Positions 26,052-34,963 of a stretch of 64,000 nt of DNA are shown here, piece after piece (the first letter of the stretch is position 1; every line of letters starts with the position of its first letter). A program made the translations under genes and the position numbers. Source of the stretch: Cypionkella sp049896245 (lineage in GTDB: Bacteria > Pseudomonadota > Alphaproteobacteria > Rhodobacterales > Rhodobacteraceae); NCBI RefSeq assembly GCF_049896245.1, contig NZ_JAFCTX010000016.1, positions 1 through 64,000 of the forward strand, written 5' to 3'. The notes under the pieces were generated by a model. That model was given only the letters and a program-made list of their open reading frames with translations. It had not been told where the DNA came from and made no database searches.

Positions 26052-26441
26052 ATGCAGCGTTACGAATACAAAGTGATTCCCGCCCCCCGCCGGGGTGAAA
26101 AATCGCGCGGGGTCAAAACCATTGAAGACCGTTTTGCGCTGACCTTGACGGTTGTGATGAACGATCTGGGCCGTGACGGCTGGGACTATGTCCGCGCCGA
26201 TACGCTGCCAGTTGATGAGCGCGCGGGCTTCACGGGTGGGACAAAAACCAGCTTCCAGAACGTGCTGGTGTTTCGCCGTCTGATCGAGGCTGAGGCCTCG
26301 GCGGTGCGACCTCTGCTGGCGTTGGAAGAAATCGCCGCCGTGCCGCGTTTGGGCCCGGCTGAGGTGCCAGTGGGGCCAGCCCCGGCATTGGGGCCAGCGA
26401 ACGGCCCGGCACCTGCCGCGCCGGGCCTTGCGGCTGAGTGA
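26052..26441 (+). CDS. DUF4177 domain protein
   Basis: The 129-residue protein starts MQRYEYKVIPAPRRGEKSRG and has the short DUF4177 pattern (FALTLTVVMNDLGRDGWDYV, then FQNVLVFRR). A Pro/Ala-rich tail follows. Function unknown. ATG 26052 has AGGAG eight bases upstream. The tail converges with the hisC-like gene; the stops are adjacent. Confidence 0.8.
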   Translation: MQRYEYKVIPAPRRGEKSRGVKTIEDRFALTLTVVMNDLGRDGWDYVRADTLPVDERAGFTGGTKTSFQNVLVFRRLIEAEASAVRPLLALEEIAAVPRLGPAEVPVGPAPALGPANGPAPAAPGLAAE

Positions 26442-27545
26442 TCAGCCTGCGGCTTTAATCGCCTCGGGCAGGGCGGCTTCAAAGGCCGCGAGGGCGGCCT
26501 CATCGCCCAGACTGACGCGGATGCAGCGGTCCAGCGGGGCCACCCCCGGCATCCGCACAAAAATGCCGCGCGCCAGCAGTTCGGCGAGGACTCGGCGGGC
26601 ATAATCGCCGTCGCGGGTGCAATCCATCGTGATGAAATTGGTGGCCGAGGGGAGCGGGATCAGGCCATTGGCGCGGGCGATGCCGTTCAGGCGGCTGCGG
26701 GCAACAGCGACCTTGGCGCGGATTTCGGTCAGGTAGGCTTGATCCTGCAAGGCGGCTAAGGCTGCGGCCTGTGCCACGCGGCCCAGCCCAAAATGGTTGC
26801 GCACCTTGTCAAAGGCGGCTGCCAGCGGGGCCGCGGTGATCGCATAACCGACCCGCAGGCCTGCGAGGCCGTGGGCTTTGGAAAACGTGCGCAAGCGGAT
26901 CAGGTTGGGGGTGTCTGGACTGATCTCGGGTGCTGTGCCATCGGGGGCGAGGTCGATGTAAGCCTCGTCCAGCACCAGCAGGATTTGCTCGGGCAGGTTT
27001 GCCAGCAGGTCTTTAATCGACGCGCCGGGATGATGGCTGCCCATCGGGTTGTCGGGATTGGCGAGGTAAAGCATGCGGGCTTGGGTTTGTTGGGCGAGGT
27101 CCAGCAGGGCTTGCGGGTCTTCATGATCCGCCTTGTAAGGGGCGCGGTGCAGGGTGCCGCCGTAGCCTGCGACGTGGAAGTTGAAGGTGGGATAGGCACC
27201 GAGGCTGGTCACCACCGGGGTGCCCGGCTCAACAATCAGCCGGGCGAGGTAGCCGAGCAAGCCGTCGATGCCTTCGCCGACCACGATGTTATCGGGGGCA
27301 CAGCCATGGTGCTGGGCGAGGGCGGCTTTCAGGGCGTGGGTCTCGGGGTCGCCATACATCCAGGCATCGGCGGCGGCGGCTTGCATGGCCTTTATCGCGG
27401 CGGGAGAGGGGCCGAACAGGCTTTCGTTGGCACCGAGGCGGGCGATGAAGGGGTGGCCCTGGCGGCGCTCTTGCGTCTCGGGTCCGGTGAAGGGGACGGT
27501 GGAGGGCAGGGTAATGGCGAGGGGGGTGAGGATGGGGGCTTGCAT
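26442..27545 (-). CDS. PLP-dependent aminotransferase of the HisC type
   Basis: The 367-residue class I/II aminotransferase shows ARLGANESLFGPSPAAIKAM, NPDNPMGSHHPGA, LVLDEAYIDLAPDG and the PLP lysine segment RTFSKAHGLAGLRVGY. The layout is that of histidinol-phosphate aminotransferase and its relatives that accept aromatic amino acids. Without other his genes here the substrate is not certain. The start at 27545 (MQAPILTPLAITLP) is taken because the upstream extension is Pro-rich and unlike the family. A TTAA-N7-TTAAC motif lies about 120 bp upstream. Confidence 0.85.
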   Translation of the reverse strand: MQAPILTPLAITLPSTVPFTGPETQERRQGHPFIARLGANESLFGPSPAAIKAMQAAAADAWMYGDPETHALKAALAQHHGCAPDNIVVGEGIDGLLGYLARLIVEPGTPVVTSLGAYPTFNFHVAGYGGTLHRAPYKADHEDPQALLDLAQQTQARMLYLANPDNPMGSHHPGASIKDLLANLPEQILLVLDEAYIDLAPDGTAPEISPDTPNLIRLRTFSKAHGLAGLRVGYAITAAPLAAAFDKVRNHFGLGRVAQAAALAALQDQAYLTEIRAKVAVARSRLNGIARANGLIPLPSATNFITMDCTRDGDYARRVLAELLARGIFVRMPGVAPLDRCIRVSLGDEAALAAFEAALPEAIKAAG

Positions 27546-27664
27546 GGCCCCGATTTGGCGGGATTTTTGCGGGGCTGGCAAGGGGGATTTTGGGGGTGGA
27601 TAGGGACGGTCCCAACTCGGGACCAAAAAATATTGTGGGATATCATAGGGGTGGGGTGGGCGCG

Positions 27665-27680
27665 TTAAGGGTTTTTTAAT
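27665..27680 (-). promoter_or_regulatory. Candidate CtrA-type site upstream of the hisC-like gene
   Basis: On the minus strand the sequence reads TTAA-AAAACCC-TTAAC, a full match to the TTAA-N7-TTAAC consensus and oriented towards the hisC-like gene, whose start is 120 bases away. The same gap holds an inverted repeat GGTCCC-AACTC-GGGACC (about 27607-27623) and the palindromic repeat at 27695. Confidence 0.35.
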
Positions 27681-27694
27681 GATTTGAGGGGTTT

Positions 27695-27716
27695 GGCGGG
27701 GTGAACCCCGCCCTAC
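27695..27716 (-). repeat. Palindrome GGCGGGGTGAACCCCGCC-CTAC overlapping a stop codon
   Basis: A third exact copy of the 22-base palindrome. Its CTA (27713-27715) is the TAG stop of the DUF1992 gene on the minus strand, so the element forms the very end of that gene. Confidence 0.8.
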
Positions 27717-28042
27717 CGCAGAAATTTGCGGCGGGCCTCTTCGGCGATGGCTTGGCGCATTTCGAGTTGCGCGAGTTTCGCCATCGCGGCTTTGCGGGTG
27801 TTCTCATCACACAGGGTGGCGAGATGGGCACGTTGGGCTGCGGCTTGTTTCTTCAGGGTGATTTCTTCCGGCAAGATGCCGGCTTCGGCCATGATGCGGA
27901 AGCCTATGGCATCTCCCGCACTGACAAAGGCGTCGCCGGGGCGGTCGGGCAGCGGTTGGCCTTCACCCTTCAGGCCTTGCAACTCGCCTTTGGCGCGGGC
28001 CTTTGCGATTTGACGTTCGGCAAGTTTATTGAGCCAGGACAT
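27713..28042 (-). CDS. DUF1992 (DnaJC28-like conserved domain) protein
   Basis: The 109-residue protein begins MSWLNKLAERQIAKARAKGE and continues LQGLKGEGQPLPDRPGD. This is the pattern of the DUF1992 domain also found in eukaryotic DNAJC28. It is helical and charged. Function unknown. Its stop codon is supplied by an intergenic palindrome. It lies downstream of valS on the same strand. Confidence 0.85.
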   Translation of the reverse strand: MSWLNKLAERQIAKARAKGELQGLKGEGQPLPDRPGDAFVSAGDAIGFRIMAEAGILPEEITLKKQAAAQRAHLATLCDENTRKAAMAKLAQLEMRQAIAEEARRKFLR

Positions 28043-28088
28043 AGCGGCCTCCTACGGCAAATGTAGGTGCTTGAGGCGAATGTGGAAA

Positions 28089-28154
28089 GGGGGCTGTCTG
28101 CCCCCTCGCCCTACGGGCTTCCCCCGAGGATATTTATGCCAATGTGAAACTGCG
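28089..28154 (+). repeat. Composite intergenic element copy 4
   Basis: The hairpin GGGGGC-TGTCT-GCCCCC (28089-28105) is followed by CCCCCGAGGATATTTATGCC and AATGTGAAAC. It lies between valS and the DUF1992 gene, both on the minus strand, so this copy reads antisense to its neighbours. Confidence 0.65.
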
Positions 28155-28194
28155 AAGGTCAGTCAATATGGGTTGTCGGGGCGCGCGTGGTGGA

Positions 28195-31100
28195 TCAGCC
28201 GATTTCTGCCAGACGTGTCAGCGCGGCTTGCAGTTTGGCGGCTTCATCCTCGCGGGCGCTTAGGTTGGCTTTGGCTTCGTCCACGACTTCTTCGGGGGCG
28301 GAAGCCGCGAAGTTGGGGTTGTTCAGGCGACCTTTGAGGCCACCGATTTCCTTCGCCAGCTTGTCCATGGTCTTGGTCAGGCGGGCTTTTTCCTCGGCAA
28401 TGTCGATGAGACCGGCGAGGGGGATGGCGAAGGTCGCGCCTTCGACTGCGATGGCGATGGAGCCTTTCGGCGCGGGGCCTTCGGAGAAACCGTCGATACG
28501 GGCCATGCGTTTGATCAGCGCCTCATTCCGGGCCCAAGCGGTGCGGGCGGCGGGGGAGAGATCGGTCGCGACCAGATCGCATTTCAGACCAACGGGGACG
28601 TGGACCTGCGCGCGGGCGGAGCGGATTTCTTCGATCAGGCTGGTGACGAAGCCCATTTCGGTGGCGGCGTCTGTGTTGATCAGTTCTGCGCCGTAGGTCG
28701 GCCAATCGGTGTGGACCAAGAGTTTGGCGCGGGTTCCGGTGGTGCCCCATAGGTCTTCGGTGATGAAAGGCATCATCGGGTGCAGCAGGATCATGCTCTG
28801 GTCGAGCACCCATGCCATTGTTTGGCGGGTTTCGGGGGCGTCGGGACCGTCGAACAAGGGTTTGGCGAATTCGACATACCAGTCGCAGACCTTGCCCCAG
28901 ACGAATTTGTAGAGCGCGTCGGCGTTGTTGTCGAAGCGGTAGTCTTTCAGGGCGGCGTTGGCCTCTGCCAAGGCTTTGGCGGTTTCGCCGATGATCCAGC
29001 GGTTTGCGGTAGCGGTGGCTTTCGGCGGGGCGGTTTGGGTTTTGTGACCCTCCCACACGCCGTTCATTTCGGCGAAGCGGCAGGCGTTCCACAGTTTGGT
29101 GCCAAAATTGCGGTAGCCGGCGATGCGGGCGGTGTCGAGTTTCAGCACGCCGCCGAGCGAGGCCATCGCGGCGTTGGAGAAGCGCAGGGCGTCGGCGCCG
29201 AATTCGTCGATGATCTCCAGCGGGTCGATGACGTTGCCGAGCGATTTCGACATTTTCTTGCCCTTGGCGTCGCGGACAAGGCCGTGCAGGTAGACGGTTT
29301 TGAACGGCACTTCACCCACCACGGCCAGTTGCATCATCATCATGCGGGCGACCCAGAAGAAGATGATATCGGCCCCGGTGATCAGGGTCGAGGTGGGGAA
29401 ATACTTTTGCAATTCAGGCGTTTGCTCGGGCCAGCCGAGCGTGCCGATCGGCCAGAGGCCGGAGGAGAACCATGTGTCGAGAACGTCGGGGTCGCGGTAG
29501 ATGCCTATGCGCAACGTTGTATTTTCGTCACCAACCCAACCGCTCCCCACAGCGCGGGGATGGTTCAGTGGCCGTCCCGCTGCATCCTGAATTTCAGCAA
29601 ATGCTCGCTCATCTATTTGAACGGTAACTGTCGCTTTTGGATTTTCATTTTCGTGGAAAGCCTTTGCGGCCGCGATTGCGTCAGCTTCGACGGGTGCACA
29701 AAACTGGTTTCCATAAAGATCAAACCAAACCGGAATCTGATGGCCCCACCACAACTGGCGCGAGATGCACCAAGGCTCGATATTCTCCAGCCAGTGGAAA
29801 TAGGTTTTCTCGCCCGATTCCGGGATGATTTTGGTCGCACCCGAGCGCACGGCATCCAGCGCGGGGCCGACGATTTTGGCGGTATCGACGAACCATTGGT
29901 CGGTCAGCATCGGCTCGATGACGACGCGTGAACGATCGCCGAAGGGCTGCATGATCTTTTTCGCTTCGACAAACGGTTCGCGCGTCAGGTGTTCGGAGCC
30001 GGTCTCGGGGTCGATTTCGGAATGGAGGGTCGAGACGCAGAGGCCAAGCGCGTTGATGTCGGCGATGACTTGTTTGCGGGCCTCAAACCGGTCCAGCCCG
30101 CGGTATTTTTCGGGCACGAGGTTGAGGGCATCGACTTCGTTCTCATCGGTGGGCGCGCCTGCGGCGATCTCACGCGCGCGCTTCACCGCGTCGGCATAGG
30201 GGGCACCGTCGGCGCGCATCTGGGCGCGGGTGTCCATCAGCCGGTACATCGGCAGGTTGTTGCGCTTGGCGACTTGGTAGTCGTTGAAATCGTGTGCTCC
30301 GGTGATTTTCACCGCACCCGAGCCGAAGCTGGGGTCGGGGTATTCATCGGCGATGATCGGGATCAGACGGTCACACAGCGGCAGGTGGACCATCTTGCCG
30401 ATGATCGCGGCATAGCGCGCGTCAGAGGGATGCACGGCCACAGCACCGTCGCCCAGCATGGTTTCGGGGCGGGTGGTGGCGATGGAGATGTAGTTGCGGA
30501 CCTCGCGCAGGGTGACGTGGCCTTCGGCGTCTTTCTCAATATATTCATAGCTTTGCTTGTCGGCCAGAATATATTTGAAATGCCACATATGGCCTGCGAC
30601 CTCGATGTTCTCGACTTCAAGGTCGGAAATCGCAGTTTCAAAATGCGGGTCCCAGTTCACAAGGCGTTTGCCGCGATAGATCAGGCCCTTGTTATACATA
30701 TCCACGAAAACCTTGATTACGGCGTCGTGGAAATTGCCGTCCTCACCCGCAGGCGCACCGGGCGCGCCCGACATGGTAAACGCCTCACGGTCCCAGTCGC
30801 ACGAGGCCCCAAGGCGCTGCAACTGGCCGATAATGGTGCCGCGCGATTTGACCTTTTGCTGCCAGACGCGGGCGAGGAATTTCTCGCGCCCCATCTCGCG
30901 GCGGCCCGGTTCCTGATGCAAAGCCATATCGCGCTCGGTCACCATTTGGGTGGCGATCCCCGCGTGGTCAGTGCCAACTTGCCAAAGCACATCGTGACCC
31001 TGCATGCGGTGCCAGCGGATCAGGATATCCTGCAGCGTGTTGTTGAAGGCATGGCCCATGTGCAAGGACCCGGTGACGTTTGGCGGCGGGATCATGATGG

Positions 31101-31218
31101 AGAACGCCTCGACTCCGGCCCGCGCATTTGCGCCCGCAGCCCCTACTTTTTCCCTGATCCAAAGATCGGAAATCCGGGCTTCCGCTTCAGTAGGAGAGAA
31201 CGTCTTTTCCATAGGCAT
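28195..31218 (-). CDS. valS: Valyl-tRNA synthetase
   Basis: A class Ia synthetase that charges tRNA(Val) and edits threonine. The 1007-residue protein has the HIGH-type motif PPNVTGSLHMGHA, the KMSKS motif KGKKMSKSLGNV, the editing domain and a C-terminal coiled-coil arm (EEKARLTKTMDKLAKEIGGLKGR). Three close ATGs exist; 31218 is chosen because AAGG then stands nine bases upstream. The stretch about 29515-29725, encoding the segment before DVLDTWFSSGLW, is visibly less G/C-rich than the rest of the gene. Confidence 0.96.
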   Translation of the reverse strand: MPMEKTFSPTEAEARISDLWIREKVGAAGANARAGVEAFSIMIPPPNVTGSLHMGHAFNNTLQDILIRWHRMQGHDVLWQVGTDHAGIATQMVTERDMALHQEPGRREMGREKFLARVWQQKVKSRGTIIGQLQRLGASCDWDREAFTMSGAPGAPAGEDGNFHDAVIKVFVDMYNKGLIYRGKRLVNWDPHFETAISDLEVENIEVAGHMWHFKYILADKQSYEYIEKDAEGHVTLREVRNYISIATTRPETMLGDGAVAVHPSDARYAAIIGKMVHLPLCDRLIPIIADEYPDPSFGSGAVKITGAHDFNDYQVAKRNNLPMYRLMDTRAQMRADGAPYADAVKRAREIAAGAPTDENEVDALNLVPEKYRGLDRFEARKQVIADINALGLCVSTLHSEIDPETGSEHLTREPFVEAKKIMQPFGDRSRVVIEPMLTDQWFVDTAKIVGPALDAVRSGATKIIPESGEKTYFHWLENIEPWCISRQLWWGHQIPVWFDLYGNQFCAPVEADAIAAAKAFHENENPKATVTVQIDERAFAEIQDAAGRPLNHPRAVGSGWVGDENTTLRIGIYRDPDVLDTWFSSGLWPIGTLGWPEQTPELQKYFPTSTLITGADIIFFWVARMMMMQLAVVGEVPFKTVYLHGLVRDAKGKKMSKSLGNVIDPLEIIDEFGADALRFSNAAMASLGGVLKLDTARIAGYRNFGTKLWNACRFAEMNGVWEGHKTQTAPPKATATANRWIIGETAKALAEANAALKDYRFDNNADALYKFVWGKVCDWYVEFAKPLFDGPDAPETRQTMAWVLDQSMILLHPMMPFITEDLWGTTGTRAKLLVHTDWPTYGAELINTDAATEMGFVTSLIEEIRSARAQVHVPVGLKCDLVATDLSPAARTAWARNEALIKRMARIDGFSEGPAPKGSIAIAVEGATFAIPLAGLIDIAEEKARLTKTMDKLAKEIGGLKGRLNNPNFAASAPEEVVDEAKANLSAREDEAAKLQAALTRLAEIG

Positions 31219-31283
31219 TTTGGGCATCCTTAAAGCTCAGGCTTGCCATATCCAATCGCAGGCCCAAGGCCAAGCGCCAGATG

Positions 31284-31413
31284 GATTGCTCTTTTGAAAA
31301 TACTCCCGCCGGAGGCATCACCCGCAGCCCAAAGTGCCACGCATGACGGCGCAAACCCGGCAGCGCGGGCGAGGGGGGGGCTCGATGCCCCCCGAGGCCG
31401 CAACTGTTTCAGA
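31284..31413 (-). repeat. Composite intergenic element copy 5, behind the VOC gene
   Basis: Read on the minus strand directly from the VOC stop: TCTGAAACAGTTGCGGCCTC, the hairpin GGGGGGCATCGAGCCCCCCC, a spacer containing GCGCTGCCGGGTTTGCG, then GATGCCTCCGGCGGGAGTATTT and TCAAAAGAGCAAT. The same sequence of blocks follows trpE (49765-49898). It occupies most of the gap between the VOC gene and valS. Confidence 0.75.
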
Positions 31414-32175
31414 TCAAGCCGGGCCGACCAGGGCAAACACCGCACCGCTGGGGTCGGTGCAATGGATGATCAGCGCGCCGCCGGGGACTTCGGCGGGGTC
31501 GTGCAGCACTTGGCCGCCGCTGGCTTTGACGGTTTTTACCGCGTCGTTCACCGAAGCGGTGCCGAAATACACCGTCCATGTCGCGCGGCCTGCTTTGCCT
31601 GCCTCATTGAAGACGCCGCCGATGTCCTGATCGCCCCGCGCAATGATGGTGTAGACCATATCCGGCCCCATTGGCATCGCGCGCGATTGGGTCCAGCCGA
31701 ACAGCGCGCCGTAGAACGCCAAGGCTGCGGCGGTGTCGGGGGTGGAAAGGTCGTGCCAGTTGCCGTGGCCGGGCTTGCTTTGATCAAACGCACCGCCCGC
31801 CGTGCCATCTGCCATAGGCGTAGGTTGCAGGATGCCGAAGACGGCACCTTGCGGATCAATCAGCACCGAAAACCGACCCGTGCCGGGAATATCGGTCGGC
31901 GGCACCACCACGGTTGCGCCCAAGTCTTTGGCCTTTGCCGCAGTGGCATCGGCATCATCAACGGCGGTGTAATTGGTCCAAGCCACCGGCATGCCGGGGT
32001 CGGGTGCAAACAGCCCCGCCACCATATCGCCATCGCACGACGCCAGCAGATAGGTCATGCCGGGCATGCCGCTGTCGGCCCATGTCCAGCCCAGAAGGCC
32101 CGCGTAAAAACCCTTGACGGCATCAAGATCGGGGCTGGCCAGTTCGTACCAGCAGGGCAGACCGTGAAAGGACAT
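31414..32175 (-). CDS. Two-domain VOC (glyoxalase/bleomycin-resistance-like) protein
   Basis: The 253-residue protein has two tandem VOC modules: PCWYELASPDLDAVKGFYAG...LLGWTW and GNWHDLSTPDTAAALAFYGA...LFGWTQ, each ending with a beta strand (FSVLIDPQGAVFGILQP; ALIIHCTDPSGAVFALVG). The family covers metal-dependent dioxygenases, isomerases and drug-binding proteins; the substrate is not inferable. ATG 32175 has GGAGG five bases upstream. Confidence 0.85.
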   Translation of the reverse strand: MSFHGLPCWYELASPDLDAVKGFYAGLLGWTWADSGMPGMTYLLASCDGDMVAGLFAPDPGMPVAWTNYTAVDDADATAAKAKDLGATVVVPPTDIPGTGRFSVLIDPQGAVFGILQPTPMADGTAGGAFDQSKPGHGNWHDLSTPDTAAALAFYGALFGWTQSRAMPMGPDMVYTIIARGDQDIGGVFNEAGKAGRATWTVYFGTASVNDAVKTVKASGGQVLHDPAEVPGGALIIHCTDPSGAVFALVGPA

Positions 32176-32394
32176 CGGAACCTCCGTTGTTTGTTTGATA
32201 TCAATGTAAGTCCATTCACCACGTCGTTGCAATTTAATTCCCTGCTTGGCGTGGCGGATGCTCGGAAACCTGCCAATCGGAACGGGCGGCGATTGTTCTG
32301 GCGGGCTGTGGGGGCGTGGCTTAGGCTGGGCCAGTCCGACTGTGATCGGACGCAGGGCGTGGTGCAAGGTTTGCATAAGACTGATTTGAAGCGC

Positions 32395-33084
32395 ATGCGG
32401 TGGTGGTTCAGCTTTCTGAAGGCAAGCTTGTTTGGCGTGGCGGTCTTGGCTGTGATGATATTTCTTATCGCAAGTCCTGTGATCCACGACCTGCGATCGG
32501 GCTGGGAATTACGATTCAACGGTGTGGACACGACCGGACAGGTCACGCGCCTATGGCACCAAGGAAGCGGCAAAAACCGTGAAATGTTTGTTGCTTACGC
32601 GTTTAACGTCGACGGGCAGCGCTTTATCGGTGAAAACGCGGTGGATGATACGCTGTTCTGGTCTTTGTCTAACGGTGACGCCATTGCGCTGCGCTATGGC
32701 GCGGATGGTCCGCAGCTTTCCGTGATCACTATTTTCGGCGAACATCGCGGGTTGCGAGCATTGGCGCTCTGTCTATTGTTCTTGGTGGTTCTGGTGTTCC
32801 TGCTCGCAGCGCTGTCGAGTAAGATAGAGGCTTCGTATCGCATGACATATCTGCTCAGGGTCGGCATGCGACGCTCGGCTGTGGTGATCCGTTATGCCAA
32901 CGCTCCCGGCTTTTCCGATGGCAGCCTTTCCAGCATCTTGTGGCAAGACGAGACCGGCGCGGCGGGACAAAGCCGGATGATGACCGCAACCCGCTTGCCC
33001 AATCTTGGCGCAAAGATCACGATTTACACTGATCCAGAGCACAAATTGCCCACCATATGGGATGGCGAGTTTGGCAAACCCTAA
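32395..33084 (+). CDS. DUF3592-like membrane protein
   Basis: The 229-residue protein has a first membrane segment near residues 9-29 (LFGVAVLAVMIFLIASPVI) and a second near the middle (ALALCLLFLVVLVFLLAALS). Two similar extracytoplasmic/beta segments contain GQVTRLWHQGSGKNREMFVA and the later RSAVVIRYANAPG, the repeated pattern of DUF3592 proteins. Function unknown. The start is the first ATG that leaves the membrane segment near the N-terminus. It overlaps the convergent Lrp-type gene by four bases. Confidence 0.65.
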   Translation: MRWWFSFLKASLFGVAVLAVMIFLIASPVIHDLRSGWELRFNGVDTTGQVTRLWHQGSGKNREMFVAYAFNVDGQRFIGENAVDDTLFWSLSNGDAIALRYGADGPQLSVITIFGEHRGLRALALCLLFLVVLVFLLAALSSKIEASYRMTYLLRVGMRRSAVVIRYANAPGFSDGSLSSILWQDETGAAGQSRMMTATRLPNLGAKITIYTDPEHKLPTIWDGEFGKP

Positions 33085-33512
33085 ACCGCCCTGTCCAACC
33101 TCGTGCTCAGATGGATCAAACTTTCCGAGGATTTCACCCCGGTCAACGCGCCGATCTGGTCCAGCACCTGATCCAGCAGCTGCGTGTTGCTGGCTGCGAT
33201 TTGCAGCAGCAGATCGAAGCGGCCTGAGGTGGTGAACACCCGCTCGACCTCGCCTATGCCCTTGAGACGGGTGAGAATTGCGGCCTGGCTGCGCGGCTCG
33301 ATGGTCAGCAGCACGCTCGCCCGCAGCCGGCCTTGGCGGGCGGCTTCGCCCAGTTTCAAGGTGTAGCCCGCGATGACGCCCGAGGTCTCTAACCGCTCCA
33401 ACCGGGCCTGAATGGTGGAGCGTGCCACCTTCAAACGCCGCGCCAAAGTCGCCACCGACATGCGTGCATCCGCCCCCAGCAGGGTCAGAATGTTGCGATC
33501 CAGCTCGTCCAT
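33081..33512 (-). CDS. Lrp/AsnC-family transcriptional regulator
   Basis: The 143-residue protein has an N-terminal HTH (MDELDRNILTLLGADARMSV, ATLARRLKVARSTIQARLERL) and a C-terminal RAM domain (VERVFTTSGRFDLLLQIAAS). It is divergent from the ornithine-decarboxylase-type gene across a 222-bp AT-rich gap, so that gene is the likely target. The effector is probably an amino acid; this is inference. Confidence 0.92.
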   Translation of the reverse strand: MDELDRNILTLLGADARMSVATLARRLKVARSTIQARLERLETSGVIAGYTLKLGEAARQGRLRASVLLTIEPRSQAAILTRLKGIGEVERVFTTSGRFDLLLQIAASNTQLLDQVLDQIGALTGVKSSESLIHLSTRLDRAV

Positions 33513-33734
33513 GCAATATGTATCCTTTTTTGGTTATTATAACGAAGAAATCAGACATTTATATAGTTTTGTTCGGTGAAGTTGTACCTCATATGCGGCA
33601 TCCTAAGTTGCAGGAAAAGGGCGGCTCATACGCACCTGGCCTGGTTGGAAAACCTTGCTGGTGCCCTGAGCAAACGCTGCCCTTGAAAGGCAACGAATGG
33701 GACTCGCATCTTGTTGGCAGAAAGGAATACGCCG

Positions 33735-34880
33735 ATGGGACTGTCCAAAACGATCTGGACCAATCCGACCGAATATCTGCGCAATCAGCAGCCGGAGAAT
33801 CCCGTGCTGTTTTTTGCACCGCAGGCCATCCAGGCGGTCGCCCGTAAATTTCTCGATGGATTTCCGGGGCTTGTGACCTATGCGGTCAAGTCGAACCCCG
33901 GTGAGGAAGTCATCGAGAACCTGATCGCCGCGGGCGTCAAAGGTTTTGACTGTGCCTCGCCGTTCGAGATCGACCTGATCCGGCGTTTGGCGCCTGATGC
34001 GGCGATCCATTACAACAACCCGGTTCGGTCGCGGGCCGAGATCGCGCATGCGGTGGCACGTCAGATCAAATCTTACTCGGTTGATTCGGCAAGCGAATTG
34101 GCCAAGCTGGTCGAGATGGTGCCAACCGACAACTGTGAGATTTCGGTGCGCTTCAAATTGCCGGTGGCGGGCGCTGCCTATAACTTCGGGGCCAAGTTTG
34201 GCGCGACCGAAGATGTGGCGGTGGACTTGCTGAAAGTGGTGGCGGCGGCGGGCTTTATCGCCTCGATCACCTTCCACCCCGGCACGCAATGCACCGATCC
34301 GGCGGCTTGGGCGTCTTACATCCGTGAGGCTGCGGTGATCGCTGCCCGTGCGGGCGTGAAGATCGCGCGGCTGAACGTCGGCGGCGGCTTCCCGAGCCAC
34401 CGTGCCGAAGGCGTGGCCCCGCAGCTTGACGCGACCTTCGCCACCATCGACCGGGTTGCGACCGAGGCATTCGGGGCCGATCGCCCGATGCTGATCTGCG
34501 AACCGGGGCGTGCGATGTGTGGCGATGCCTTCACTTTGGCTGCCAAGGTGAAGGCCGTGCGCGACGATATGCATGTGTTCCTGAACGACGGCGTCTATGG
34601 CTCGCTGTTTGAGCTGGGCCAGATCGGCATCATCGACCGTATCGCGGTGCTGTCGCCGGAAGGCCAGCGTCGCACGGGGGCAATCCTGCCACGGATCTGC
34701 TTTGGGCCGACCTGCGATTCGGTGGATCGTCTGCCGGGTGACATTCCGTTCCCGGCCGACATTGCCGAGGGCGATTATGTCATCGTGCATGGCATGGGGG
34801 CCTATTCGACGGTGACCAACAGCCGCTTCAACGGCTTTGGCGAATTGGGTCTGGTGACCGTGCTGTCACAAAAGCTTTAA
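33735..34880 (+). CDS. Ornithine/lysine decarboxylase-type PLP enzyme (alanine racemase fold)
   Basis: The 381-residue group IV decarboxylase has the PLP lysine segment LVTYAVKSNPGEEVI, FHPGTQCTDPAAW, the phosphate-binding LNVGGGFPSH, EPGRAMCGDAF, and the C-terminal catalytic motif CFGPTCDSVD. It most likely makes putrescine from ornithine; lysine is an alternative substrate. ATG 33735 has AAAGGAA upstream. The context (Lrp regulator in front, N-carbamoylputrescine amidase behind) supports a polyamine role. Confidence 0.88.
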   Translation: MGLSKTIWTNPTEYLRNQQPENPVLFFAPQAIQAVARKFLDGFPGLVTYAVKSNPGEEVIENLIAAGVKGFDCASPFEIDLIRRLAPDAAIHYNNPVRSRAEIAHAVARQIKSYSVDSASELAKLVEMVPTDNCEISVRFKLPVAGAAYNFGAKFGATEDVAVDLLKVVAAAGFIASITFHPGTQCTDPAAWASYIREAAVIAARAGVKIARLNVGGGFPSHRAEGVAPQLDATFATIDRVATEAFGADRPMLICEPGRAMCGDAFTLAAKVKAVRDDMHVFLNDGVYGSLFELGQIGIIDRIAVLSPEGQRRTGAILPRICFGPTCDSVDRLPGDIPFPADIAEGDYVIVHGMGAYSTVTNSRFNGFGELGLVTVLSQKL

Positions 34881-34904
34881 CTTCGCCGTAATCTCGTTAA
34901 CCTA

Positions 34905-34943
34905 CGCTCTCGGCAGGGAAACTTGCCGAGAGCGTTTTGTTTT
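34905..34943 (+). terminator. Rho-independent terminator of the decarboxylase gene
   Basis: A perfect 11-bp stem, CGCTCTCGGCA (34905-34915) with TGCCGAGAGCG (34924-34934), an 8-nt loop and the tract TTTTGTTTT (34935-34943). It is the clearest terminator in the window and lies 24 bases after the decarboxylase stop. Confidence 0.95.
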
Positions 34944-34963
34944 CGGAGCTTCAGGAGGCGGAA

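Noticed and set aside
28780..31233. Long plus-strand ORFs antisense to valS (28780-29931 and 29989-31233)
   Set aside because: They mirror the codon periodicity of valS, show no family features, and valS is certain on the other strand.
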